64,000 bases of DNA from Rugamonas rubra (GTDB taxonomy: Bacteria; Pseudomonadota; Gammaproteobacteria; Burkholderiales; Burkholderiaceae_D). Positions 8,093 to 16,936 of the stretch are shown here, piece by piece. The stretch is from positions 1-64,000 of the forward strand of contig NZ_FOTW01000025.1 of NCBI RefSeq assembly GCF_900114705.1. The letters run 5' to 3'. The translations under genes and the position numbers were made by a program. The stretch's first letter is position 1, and each line of letters starts with the position of its first letter. The notes beneath the pieces are model-generated. The model was given only the letters and a program-made list of their open reading frames with translations, did no database searches and was not told the DNA's origin.

Positions 8093-8660
8093 TGTGGCCA
8101 CATCCTACGTTCGTGCGGACCAATATTGCTAAATAAGCTATATAAAGTGAAAATCAAAATACTATCAATATGCAAGTATCTGGTTCGGCTGCAGTGCTTC
8201 CAACTTAATTGAGGCGCATTGAATCAAACTATTATTTCACAAGCTTGCCTGTCTGCCCATATTTCTAATCGGAATAATGGCGTATTAGCCACGATATGGC
8301 GTTCCATACCTGTCAGAACTGACAGGTTCACATAATAGAAGTTGCTATATAGCAATCTAATCTCTATACTCTTTGCAACGACCGCCGTCTGCTTGGCAAA
8401 CTCCGGTCAACGTCCTGTACGTGGTCAGCTATTTGCGCATCGTGCAATATTAATTTAATAGAATTGATTCTATTTAATCAACATAGTCAGAACTGGCTTT
8501 ATTGATAATATTCCGATGAATGGTAGTTTGGTAGTTCAGAAGTTATACGCGCAAAGCTGTTTGATGAATTTGTTTCGCGCTTACCGACATAGCGAGGGCT
8601 CGGGGAAATCCTTGTTGCCGCAGTGTCATTGAGGTGCGAAGTCGAATTGAGGAATATTAG
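8093..8660. other. AT-rich non-coding stretch with palindromes
   Basis: No convincing gene on either strand. It holds a 20-bp palindrome, ACCTGTCAG-AA-CTGACAGGT (8308-8327), and an AT-rich inverted repeat, AATAGAAT-TG-ATTCTATT (8457-8474). The base composition is far below that of the chromosome core, consistent with horizontally acquired or decaying DNA between orphan genes. GAGG about 10 bases before 8661 serves the next gene. Confidence 0.5.
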
Positions 8661-9074
8661 ATGATATGGGGTAAATTAGATGAAATTAGCGATGAATATC
8701 ACAATTTGTACCAGGTGATGTTCTGGGCGTTTCCGCCGCATGCGGCACCGTGTTTTTCGTCCTTCCTGTACAGTATTTTGGGGCCGGAGGGCGGCATCGG
8801 AGGTGATCCGGGCTGGTTGATCGAGGAGGTGGACTCTGAGCTGACGGAGCGGACCTATGCCGTGTGGACCGATCTGGACGAGCTGTGCAGCGATCCAGAG
8901 GAGGTCAACTACACCGAGAAGGAAGTCCGCGCCGCCGCCTGCGACGTGTTGCGGGCTTTGGCCGACGCCTTCCCCGAGCAGGCGACGCACGCCTGGTCGG
9001 TGATCGAACGCTTCCAACTGACCGGCAGCGTGCCTAGCCGTTTCTGGCGCCCAGCGGCGAGGTTGGTTCACTGA
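8661..9074 (+). CDS. Hypothetical acidic protein, possible orphan immunity protein
   Basis: 137 residues, strongly acidic (EEVDSELTERTYAVWTDLDELCSDPEEVNYTEKE) and predicted mostly helical, no signal peptide. ATG at 8661 follows GAGGAATATTAG. Codon use is AT-rich at the start and GC-rich from about residue 20, as if two sources were joined. Not recognised as a named family; small acidic cytoplasmic proteins in the tail of a hemagglutinin locus are often immunity proteins, so this is the main hypothesis. The last ten residues (RFWRPAARLVH) look unlike the rest and may result from a frameshift near the 3' end. Confidence 0.6.
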   Translation: MIWGKLDEISDEYHNLYQVMFWAFPPHAAPCFSSFLYSILGPEGGIGGDPGWLIEEVDSELTERTYAVWTDLDELCSDPEEVNYTEKEVRAAACDVLRALADAFPEQATHAWSVIERFQLTGSVPSRFWRPAARLVH

Positions 9075-9198
9075 TCTTGCGCCCCGGCCTCCGCACCTCG
9101 CGGCGGCCGGGCAAGCGTGCCGCCCGCATTCCCTTGCAGTTCCAATAAGATCTGGTCGAAGCCGGCCAGACTCTCCCTCGACCGAGCCGGCGCCGCCC

Positions 9199-9498
9199 TC
9201 AGCCCGCCAAACGTCCAGCCCCACCTTGCCATTCCCGCAGCGCCATAGCGCTGTAATATTGTCCACAATCGCTTGTAGGCTCGCGCCAAACGCGGGCAGG
9301 GCGTCGCAAATCCGCCATTCCGGCCACCATGTACGCTGCCACGCCTCCGCTCCATTCCCCCTCTGAGAAGCCCTTGAAAAGGAGCTTTTTCTCGCCCCAT
9401 CCTGTTGTGTGATATCCAAAAATTGTATACAAAATTGATTGACAAGGAATCCACACGACGGCAATATCGTTGACATCAGTAGCACCAAACGTCTCCAT
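9199..9498 (-). CDS. Uncertain small ORF
   Basis: An ATG at 9498 opens 99 residues (VNDIAVVWIPCQSILYTIF, GYHTTGWGEKKLLFKGF, YMVAGMADLRR). The first 50 residues have a protein-like composition. After about residue 60 a neighbouring minus frame looks equally protein-like (ARAYKRLWTILQRYG), so a frameshifted, decayed gene is possible. No homologue is recognised. A sigma70-like promoter reading the other way overlaps its 5' end. It is the only candidate gene in 9075-9681, which otherwise holds regulatory sequence for the permease downstream. Confidence 0.25.
   Translation of the reverse strand: METFGATDVNDIAVVWIPCQSILYTIFGYHTTGWGEKKLLFKGFSEGEWSGGVAAYMVAGMADLRRPARVWREPTSDCGQYYSAMALREWQGGAGRLAG
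9423..9467 (+). promoter_or_regulatory. Candidate promoter with GntR-type palindrome upstream of the purine permease
   Basis: TTGACA (9439-9444), 17-bp spacer, CAATAT (9462-9467). Seven bases upstream of the -35 box is TTGTATACAA (9423-9432), a perfect palindrome of the T-GT-N2-AC-A type bound by FadR/FCD-subfamily GntR regulators. Such a regulator is encoded at 12628-13338. The predicted transcript would have a leader of about 205 nt before the permease start. Confidence 0.45.
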
Positions 9499-9599
9499 CG
9501 CGGCCAGCGGCCGGAGCGCTAGCACAGCAACACAGAACAGATTCCCTGACGCCAAACGCGGCCTTCGCCGTCCGCCTGGCGATGCAATGATTTGATTTG

Positions 9600-9656
9600 C
9601 GCGTGGCCCCGGGTAGGCCACGCGAGTTGTCCGTAGCACGCACCGCCCACTACCAA
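9600..9656 (+). promoter_or_regulatory. Structured mRNA leader of the purine permease (possible riboswitch)
   Basis: CGCGTGGCC (9600-9608) pairs perfectly with GGCCACGCG (9616-9624) around a 7-nt loop CCGGGTA. Downstream, CACTACC (9650-9656) could alternatively pair with GGTAG of the loop region (9612-9616), giving a mutually exclusive fold. The structure lies 26-82 nt before the start of an NCS2 nucleobase permease. Purine/xanthine-sensing leaders are known in front of such genes, but the identity of this one is not established here. Confidence 0.35.
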
Positions 9657-9681
9657 AATAAAATAGATGGAGACATGTTCA

Positions 9682-11034
9682 ATGAATACCCTGCTTTTTC
9701 AGGTCGAAGATCGACCGCCGCTGCTCACCACCATCCTGCTGGCCGCCCAGCACATGCTCGCCGCCTTGGGCGGCATCATCGCCGTGCCGCTGGTGGTCGG
9801 CGCCGCGCTCAAGTTGCCGGGCGACCAGATCGTCGCCCTGATCAACGCCGCCTTGCTCGGCTCCGGCGTCGTCACCTTCATCCAGTGCAAGGGCGTCGGC
9901 CCGGTCGGCATCCGCCTGCCTTGCGTGATGGGCACCAGCTTCGCCTTCGTCGGCGCGGCCATTAGCGTCGGCCTGGAGCACGGCGTGCCGGGCATCCTCG
10001 GTTCTTCGCTGGCCGGCTCGGTGGTGATGATCGTCGGTAGTTGCTTCATGCCGCAGATCCGCAAGCTGTTTCCGCACGCCGTCACCGGCGTGGTGGTGAC
10101 GATGATCGGCCTGTCGCTGGTGCCGGTGGCGGTGGACTGGGCGGCGGGCGGCTTCGCCCCGGGCGCCAACTACGGCGCGCCGGCCAACTTGGGCATCGCC
10201 GCCTTCGTGCTGCTGACGGTGATCGCGCTGGTGCAGTTTGGCAAGGGCATCGTCTCGGCCGCCGCCGTGGTGCTTGGCATGTTCGTCGGCTACCTGCTGT
10301 GCCTGTCGCTGGGCATGATTAATTTCAGCGCTGTCGAGCAGGCCCAGGTGTTCGCCTTGCCGCAACCGCTGCACTACGGCATGACCTTCCCGCTCGCCGG
10401 CATTGTCGCCATGGCCGTCGCCTTCCTGGTCACCATGGTCGAGACCACCGGCACCTTCATGGCGCTGGGCGCCGCCACCAACACCAAGATGCGCGGCAAG
10501 ACCTTGGCCCGTGGCATCCTGTGCGACGGCCTCGGCTCGGCGCTGGCCGCCGTCATGTCCAGCCCGCCGGTGTCGACCTTCGCGCAGAACGTCGGCGTGG
10601 TTTCGCTGACCGGCGTGGCCAGCCGCCACGTCGTCGCGCTGACCGGCTGCCTGTTGTTCCTGGCCGGCCTGTTTCCCGTGCTCGGCGCCATCGTCGTGAC
10701 GATACCCAAGCCGGTGCTGGGCGGCGCCGGCTTGATGATGTTCGCGATGATCATCTCGGCCGGCGTGCAGTTGCTCAGCAAGGTGGAGAGCACCAAGCGC
10801 AACAGCATCATCATGGCGGTGGCCATCGGCTGCGGCCTGGCGGTGACGGTGCGGCCCGAGCTGCTGGCCAAGCTGCCGTCCTTCGTCAAGGAGGTGTTCG
10901 GTTCCGGCATCACCGTCGGCGCGCTGGTGGCGGTGGTCCTCAACCTGGTGCTGCCCGAGCGTCCCGTCGAGCACGACGAGGACGACGAGGACGTGCCGCA
11001 AGCTTTCCTGACACAGGAGCTGGAAGCCGCTTAA
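9682..11034 (+). CDS. NCS2-family purine (xanthine/uric acid) permease
   Basis: 450-residue inner-membrane transporter with about 14 hydrophobic segments, the length expected for the nucleobase-cation symporter-2 / NAT family. The substrate-binding loop GTSFAFVGAAISVG and the family signature QNVGVVSLTGV (around residue 300) are present. The signature resembles xanthine/urate carriers more than uracil carriers (UraA). ATG at 9682 is chosen because GGAGAC lies 8 bases upstream; the ATG at 9667 overlaps that site. The protein probably imports xanthine, uric acid or a related purine by proton symport. The next gene is an 8-oxoguanine/guanine-type deaminase and a GntR regulator follows, so this is a purine salvage unit. 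The C-terminus is an acidic tail (HDEDDEDV). Confidence 0.9.
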   Translation: MNTLLFQVEDRPPLLTTILLAAQHMLAALGGIIAVPLVVGAALKLPGDQIVALINAALLGSGVVTFIQCKGVGPVGIRLPCVMGTSFAFVGAAISVGLEHGVPGILGSSLAGSVVMIVGSCFMPQIRKLFPHAVTGVVVTMIGLSLVPVAVDWAAGGFAPGANYGAPANLGIAAFVLLTVIALVQFGKGIVSAAAVVLGMFVGYLLCLSLGMINFSAVEQAQVFALPQPLHYGMTFPLAGIVAMAVAFLVTMVETTGTFMALGAATNTKMRGKTLARGILCDGLGSALAAVMSSPPVSTFAQNVGVVSLTGVASRHVVALTGCLLFLAGLFPVLGAIVVTIPKPVLGGAGLMMFAMIISAGVQLLSKVESTKRNSIIMAVAIGCGLAVTVRPELLAKLPSFVKEVFGSGITVGALVAVVLNLVLPERPVEHDEDDEDVPQAFLTQELEAA

Positions 11035-11054
11035 ACTAGCGCCTGCTTCAAGTT

Positions 11055-11084
11055 CCCGCGCCGGCGCGCCATCGCCGGCGCGGG
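11055..11084 (+). terminator. Strong hairpin after the permease gene
   Basis: A perfect 12-bp GC stem, CCCGCGCCGGCG (11055-11066) with CGCCGGCGCGGG (11073-11084), loop CGCCAT, starting 21 bases after the permease stop. It is followed by ATTGT rather than a clean T run, so termination may be partial. Confidence 0.6.
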
Positions 11085-11091
11085 ATTGTCA

Positions 11092-11129
11092 CATTGTTTC
11101 CGCAGTGCGCGTGCATTGTTTCCGCAGTG
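11092..11129 (+). repeat. Two direct copies of a 16-bp sequence upstream of the deaminase
   Basis: CATTGTTTCCGCAGTG occurs at 11092-11107 and 11114-11129, 22 bp apart start to start (two helical turns), ending 30 bases before the deaminase start. The phasing suggests two protein-binding half sites or a regulatory repeat. Confidence 0.55.
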
Positions 11130-11159
11130 TTTTTTCATTCCTTTTCTTCTACACACAAA

Positions 11160-12533
11160 ATGACTAAGACCCTCTTGATCAAGAATGCCCGCGTGCTGGT
11201 GACCATGGACGACGAGCGGCGCGAAATCGCCGACGGCGCCGTCTTCATCCGCGACAATGTGATCGTCCAGGTCGGCAGCACGGCCGAGCTGCCGCAGCAG
11301 GCCGACGAGATCATCGACGCCGCCAACCACGTCGTGTTGCCGGGGCTGATCAACACCCACCACCATATGTACCAGAGCCTGACGCGGGTGATCCCGGCGG
11401 CGCAGAACGGCGAGCTGTTCAATTGGCTGACTAATCTGTATCCAATCTGGGCCAACCTGAACGCCGAAATGGTGCACGTGTCGACGCTGACCGCGATGTC
11501 CGAGCTGATCCTGTCCGGCTGCACCACCAGCAGCGACCACCTGTATATCTACCCGAACGACTGCAAGTTGGACGACAGCATCGCGGCGGCGCGCCAGATC
11601 GGCATGCGCTTCCACGCCGCGCGCGGCGCGATGAGCGTGGGGCAGTCGAAGGGCGGCCTGCCGCCGGATTGCGTGGTCGAGAGCGAGGCGGCGATCCTCA
11701 AGGACACCCAGCGCCTGATCGAGAGCTACCACGACAGCGGCCGCTACGCCATGCAGCGTATCGTCGTCGCGCCGTGCTCGCCGTTTTCCGTCTCGCGCGA
11801 TCTGATGAGGGAGGCGGCCGGCATGGCGCGCAGCTTCGGCGTGTCGCTGCACACCCACCTGGCCGAGAACGCCAACGACATCGCCTACAGCCGCGAGAAG
11901 TTCAACATGACGCCGGCCGAGTACGCCGAGGATTGCCGCTGGGTCGGCCCGGACGTCTGGCACGCCCACTGCGTGCAGCTGGACGACGACGGCATCTACA
12001 TGTTCGGCCGCACCGGCACCGGCATCGCCCATTGCCCGTGCTCGAACATGCGGCTGGCCTCGGGCATCGCGCCGGTGCGCAAGATGATCGACGCCGGCGT
12101 GGCGGTCGGGTTGGGAGTGGACGGTTGCGCCTCGAACGACTCGGGCCATATGCTGGGCGAGGTGCGCCAGGCGATGCTGCTGCAGCGGGTCGGCTTCGGC
12201 CCGGACGCGATGACGGCGCGCCAGGCGCTGGAGGTGGCCACCCTGGGCGGCGCCAAGGTGCTGAACCGCGACGACATCGGCGCGCTCAAGCCGGGCATGG
12301 CGGCCGACATCGTCATGTTCAAGCTGGACCAGATCGGCTTTGCCGGCGCGCTGCACGATCCGGTGGCGGCGCTGGTGTTCTGCACGCCGGCCAACGTCTC
12401 GCACAGCATCATCAACGGCAAGGTGGTGGTGCGCGACGGCCAGATGTGCACGGTGGACCTGCCGCTGGTGATCGAGCGCCACAACGAGCTGGCGCGCATC
12501 CTCGCCCTGGCGACCGGCACCCGCGCCGCCTAA
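11160..12533 (+). CDS. 8-oxoguanine deaminase-like amidohydrolase
   Basis: 457 residues of the metal-dependent amidohydrolase superfamily (ATZ/TRZ, guanine and 8-oxoguanine deaminases). Zinc-binding motifs are all present: LINTHHHMYQ near residue 65, SLHTHLAENAND near 230, WHAHCVQLDDDGI near 268 and GLGVDGCASND near 320. The full-length match to 8-oxoguanine deaminases is good, but related members deaminate or dechlorinate s-triazines, so the substrate is inferred. The start at 11160 has no clear ribosome site (CTTCTACACACAAA precedes it); an upstream in-frame ATG at 11094 lies in repeats and is unlikely. Co-location with a purine permease supports hydrolytic deamination of an oxidised or amino-purine to a xanthine/urate-type product. 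Confidence 0.88.
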   Translation: MTKTLLIKNARVLVTMDDERREIADGAVFIRDNVIVQVGSTAELPQQADEIIDAANHVVLPGLINTHHHMYQSLTRVIPAAQNGELFNWLTNLYPIWANLNAEMVHVSTLTAMSELILSGCTTSSDHLYIYPNDCKLDDSIAAARQIGMRFHAARGAMSVGQSKGGLPPDCVVESEAAILKDTQRLIESYHDSGRYAMQRIVVAPCSPFSVSRDLMREAAGMARSFGVSLHTHLAENANDIAYSREKFNMTPAEYAEDCRWVGPDVWHAHCVQLDDDGIYMFGRTGTGIAHCPCSNMRLASGIAPVRKMIDAGVAVGLGVDGCASNDSGHMLGEVRQAMLLQRVGFGPDAMTARQALEVATLGGAKVLNRDDIGALKPGMAADIVMFKLDQIGFAGALHDPVAALVFCTPANVSHSIINGKVVVRDGQMCTVDLPLVIERHNELARILALATGTRAA

Positions 12534-12555
12534 GCTCAGACGCGAACTCAGCAGT

Positions 12556-12618
12556 CGGGGTCAGTGCCGACATTCGGACATTCACGCGCTGAATGTCCGA
12601 ATGTCGGCACTGACCCCG
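12556..12618. repeat. Perfect 29-bp inverted repeat between convergent genes (terminator / REP-like)
   Basis: Left arm 12556-12584 and right arm 12590-12618 are exact reverse complements, with a 5-nt loop CGCGC. The outer ends are CGGGGTCAGTGCC and GGCACTGACCCCG. It sits between the stops of the deaminase (+) and the GntR gene (-), so it can serve as a bidirectional terminator. The long exact stem and the GGGTCAGTG edge are more like a dispersed REP-type repeat than a simple terminator. Confidence 0.8.
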
Positions 12619-12627
12619 GTTGGTTCT

Positions 12628-13338
12628 TTACATCAGCAGGGCGGTGACGAGGTCGCGCTTGCCTTCGCTGACGCTGCCGTCGAAGCGCAGCGCGCCTTCG
12701 ACGTGGCTGAGGTGGTGCAGCATCAGGCTGGCGGCTTTGTCGGCGTCGCCGGCCTTGGCGGCTTCGAGGAAGGCGGCGTGCTCGTCGGACGAGCAGACGG
12801 CGTCCCGGTCTGACTGGTACAGCATGGTGATCAGCGAGCTGCGGCCGACCAGCTCGTGCACGATCTCCTTCAACACGTGGTTGCCGACCACCTCGGCCAG
12901 CATGACGTGGAAATCGCCCAGCAGCTGCGAGCGCACCTTGGTGTTGACCTGGGCCAGCGCGGCGCGCTCGGCCTTCAAGTGCTTCTCCAGCGCCTTGTAG
13001 TCGGCCGGCCGCGCCTTGGCGACGAATTCGCGCGCCAAGGCCGCTTCGATGATGCGGCGGGCGGCGAAGATCTCGCGCGACTCCGTCTCGCTGGGCTGGC
13101 TGACGAAGGCGCCCTTGTCGGGCACGATCTGGATCAGCTTGTCCTTCGACAGGATCAACAGGGCGGCGCGGATCTTGGTGCGGCTGACCGAGTACAGCCG
13201 GCCCAGCGCCTCTTCGCGCAGTTTGGTGCCGGGCGGCAGTTGCCGGGCGGCGATGGCCTCGGCGATGCTGTTGGCGATCTCGTTCGAGCTGTCGCCGCCG
13301 TTGCCGCGTTCCGGCGTCGCTGCGATTGGCTTGCTCAT
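12628..13338 (-). CDS. GntR-family transcriptional regulator (FadR/FCD subfamily)
   Basis: 236 residues. The N-terminal winged helix-turn-helix spans about residues 18-82 (ANSIAEAIAARQLPPGTKL, EEALGRLYSVSRTKIRAALLILS, GAFVSQPSE). The rest is the all-helical FCD ligand domain with its metal/ligand residues in FHVMLAEVVGNH and EHAAFLEAAKAGD. ATG at 13338 is the first start after an upstream stop region and gives the standard GntR N-terminus. It converges on the deaminase gene and is the only regulator near the purine unit, so control of permease and deaminase is likely. A palindrome lies 48 bp upstream of its own start. The ligand is unknown. Confidence 0.9.
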   Translation of the reverse strand: MSKPIAATPERGNGGDSSNEIANSIAEAIAARQLPPGTKLREEALGRLYSVSRTKIRAALLILSKDKLIQIVPDKGAFVSQPSETESREIFAARRIIEAALAREFVAKARPADYKALEKHLKAERAALAQVNTKVRSQLLGDFHVMLAEVVGNHVLKEIVHELVGRSSLITMLYQSDRDAVCSSDEHAAFLEAAKAGDADKAASLMLHHLSHVEGALRFDGSVSEGKRDLVTALLM

Positions 13339-13385
13339 AGGTGGTGAAATGATTGTCCCTGGAATGGTTGGCCGTCCGGATTCGT

Positions 13386-13405
13386 GCATTTTCGTATCGA
13401 AATGC
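13386..13405 (-). promoter_or_regulatory. Palindrome upstream of the GntR regulator (candidate operator)
   Basis: GCATTTTCGTATCGAAATGC is a near-perfect inverted repeat (TTTCG-TAT-CGAAA core with GCAT/ATGC edges) 48 bp before the regulator's ATG. It is a plausible autoregulatory site, though it is not identical to the TTGTATACAA palindrome near the permease. Confidence 0.4.
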
Positions 13406-13451
13406 CTGCGCAGGCGGATGGCGCAATCATACCCCGGCAAGGCCGGCTTGA

Positions 13452-15059
<1,608 letters not shown>

Positions 15060-15479
15060 AGGTTTTGCGCAATCTCGGGTCGGTGGCAATGTCGGCGCGC
15101 CGCTGCGAGGCCTCGGCTCGGCGATGGCCGGGCGTGACGGATTGGCTCTGCCGAATGAGGCGGACGAACGGGTGGTGCCGGTGCAGTGGTGCGGATCGGG
15201 AAGCGGCCCCGGCCATCGCGGCGGACGTCGTGGTGCTACTCGATACGGGGTGGCAGCGTGGGCTGCCGGGAGGGGGATTGCGGGGCCGTCATGGCGCGCG
15301 CCGCGCCGCGTGTTGCCACGATGGCGGTCGGTCAATCAGCTGAGTCGCAATTTACTGGTTTTTCATGGCGTGCGCCGGGCGGTGGTTGGTTCTGCGGCAA
15401 GGTTACACGAAACTTAACGTGAATGCCAGCGCGGTGTGCCCTTGTCCGGCGGCGGCCGTCCAGCCCCTATAATCTGCGC
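15060..15479. other. Intergenic region between divergent genes
   Basis: 420 bp without a convincing gene. It must hold the promoter and a possible long leader of the ABC-F gene (minus strand) and the promoter of the DUF4105 gene (plus strand). Open frames here are by-products of high GC content. ABC-F genes often have regulatory leaders with small ORFs, but no clear leader peptide with a ribosome site was identified. Confidence 0.4.
15468..15473 (+). promoter_or_regulatory. TATAAT -10 box placed for a leaderless mRNA
   Basis: A perfect TATAAT ends 6 bases before the ATG at 15480, so transcription would begin at or next to the A of the start codon. No ribosome binding site precedes the ATG. 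The best -35 (TTGTCC, 15442-15447) is at a long 20-bp spacing, so the promoter assignment is tentative. Confidence 0.4.
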
Positions 15480-16466
15480 ATGAAAAAAAGCATACTCCGC
15501 GGTGTGGCGACGGTCCTGGGCTCTTTGTTGCTGTTGTTGTCGACCGGCTGGGGCGCGCTGGCCTTGTGGTTCCAGCTGCCCGGCGGCGAGGCGCTGCGCT
15601 GGGCGGTGCTGGCCGTGTGGGCGGCAAGCGGCGTGGCGACGCTGGTCTGCTGGTGGCGCAGTCGCCGGGCGCGCGCCTTGTTGCCCTGGTTGCTGGCGTT
15701 CGCTTTGCTGTTGGCGTGGTGGGCCACCATTGCGCCGGCGCGGCAACGGGGCTGGGCCGCCGACGTCGCCCGCATGGTCGGCGGCAAGGTCGACGGCAGC
15801 GTCGTCACGCTCGACCAGGTGCGCAATTTCGACTGGCGCGGCGACGCCGACTTCACCCAGCGCTGGGAACAGCGGCGCTACGATCTGGACCGGCTGCGCT
15901 CGGTGGACGTGGCGCTGTCCTACTGGATGGGGCCGGCCATCGCCCACACGCTGGTGTCGTTCGGCTTCGACGACGGCCGCTACATCACCTTTTCCATCGA
16001 GATCCGCAAGGAGCGCAGCGAGAGCTTCTCGGCCCTGGCCGGCTTTTTCAAGCGCTACGAGACGGTGCTGGTGGCGGCCGACGAGCGCGACATCCTGCGC
16101 GTGCGCACCAACGTGCGCGGCGAGGACATGTACTTGTACCGGGTGAAGATGGCGCCGGCGGCGATGCGCTCGCTGTTCCTGGCCTATCTGGACGAGGGCG
16201 CCGAGCTGCAGCGCGCGCCGCGCTTCTACAACACGCTGACGGCCAACTGCACCACCATCGTCTTCGAGATGGCGCGGCGCATCGATCCCGGCCTGCCGTT
16301 CGACTGGCGGCTGCTGGCCTCGGGTTATCTGGATCGTTATCTGTTCGACATCGGCGCGCTGGCCGGTGCGGGCGAGTTCGCCCAATTGCGCGAGACGGCA
16401 CACATCACGGCAAAGGCGCGCGCGGCGGACAAGTCGGGGGATTTTTCGGCGAGCATCCGGCGCTGA
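15480..16466 (+). CDS. DUF4105 (Lnb-like) membrane protein
   Basis: 328 residues. Three hydrophobic segments lie in the first ~85 residues (ATVLGSLLLLLSTGWGALALWF, ALRWAVLAVWAASGVATLVCW, LLPWLLAFALLLAWW). A soluble domain follows with the DUF4105 hallmarks: NFDWRGDADFTQRWEQRRYDL, the SFGFDD segment, and NTLTANCTTIVFEMAR with a conserved Asn-Cys-Thr. The Cys and preceding His (AHTLVSF) suggest a papain-like catalytic centre on the periplasmic side, as in Lnb N-terminal domains; activity is inferred. The ATG at 15480 sits directly behind a TATAAT box. Substrate unknown. Confidence 0.82.
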   Translation: MKKSILRGVATVLGSLLLLLSTGWGALALWFQLPGGEALRWAVLAVWAASGVATLVCWWRSRRARALLPWLLAFALLLAWWATIAPARQRGWAADVARMVGGKVDGSVVTLDQVRNFDWRGDADFTQRWEQRRYDLDRLRSVDVALSYWMGPAIAHTLVSFGFDDGRYITFSIEIRKERSESFSALAGFFKRYETVLVAADERDILRVRTNVRGEDMYLYRVKMAPAAMRSLFLAYLDEGAELQRAPRFYNTLTANCTTIVFEMARRIDPGLPFDWRLLASGYLDRYLFDIGALAGAGEFAQLRETAHITAKARAADKSGDFSASIRR

Positions 16467-16516
16467 CGCCCGAGGGCGGCGGGCCGGAGTGGTGAGGTGA
16501 CGGTGTTGCGGACGGC

Positions 16517-16765
16517 TTAGCGGTAGAAGGCTTCGACCTTGCCCTTCAGTTTGATCAGCATAGGTTGGCCCTTGCGGTCCAGCGCCTTGCCGGCGGGCAC
16601 GCGAATCCAGCCTTCGCTGATGCAATATTCTTCGACGTCCAAACGCTCTTTGTCGTTCAGTTTGATGGCCACTTCGCGTTCGAAGGCGCTAGGCAGGTGG
16701 AAAGGGCTGCGCGGGTCGATCGACAGGCGGTCGGGCAATGGGGGGAGTGTGGTGGTATCGTTCAT
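16517..16765 (-). CDS. DUF3297 family protein
   Basis: 82 residues starting MNDTTTLPPLPDRLSIDPRSP, the characteristic DUF3297 opening. The body (KLNDKERLDVEEYCISEGWIRV, GKALDRKGQPMLIKLKGKVEAFY) covers the whole family length. ATG at 16765 is preferred over 16774 because family members begin with the MxDTP-type sequence. No function is known for the family; it is a small soluble cytoplasmic protein. It stands alone, with a divergent gene 171 bp away. Confidence 0.85.
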   Translation of the reverse strand: MNDTTTLPPLPDRLSIDPRSPFHLPSAFEREVAIKLNDKERLDVEEYCISEGWIRVPAGKALDRKGQPMLIKLKGKVEAFYR

Positions 16766-16936
16766 GGGGTGCAATTATCCCCTAGAAAACCAATCAATAC
16801 AACGGTCTAACGTTTCCTGGCGAATTTGCGATCCTTGTCAGGCATCAAATGCTTGTGCGGGAGTTGAACGGCGAATTTGCATAGTTTGGCATCCGATGTA
16901 CACTCGTTGATGGACTAGGCCTAGCGAGGAGGGCGT

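Noticed and set aside
9667..9681. Upstream ATG (9667) as the start of the purine permease
   Set aside because: It would place the GGAGAC ribosome site inside the gene; that site is correctly spaced for the ATG at 9682.
9679..11001. 440-codon antisense ORF opposite the permease
   Set aside because: His/Asp/Gln-rich translation typical of the reverse frame of a GC-rich membrane protein gene; no ribosome site.
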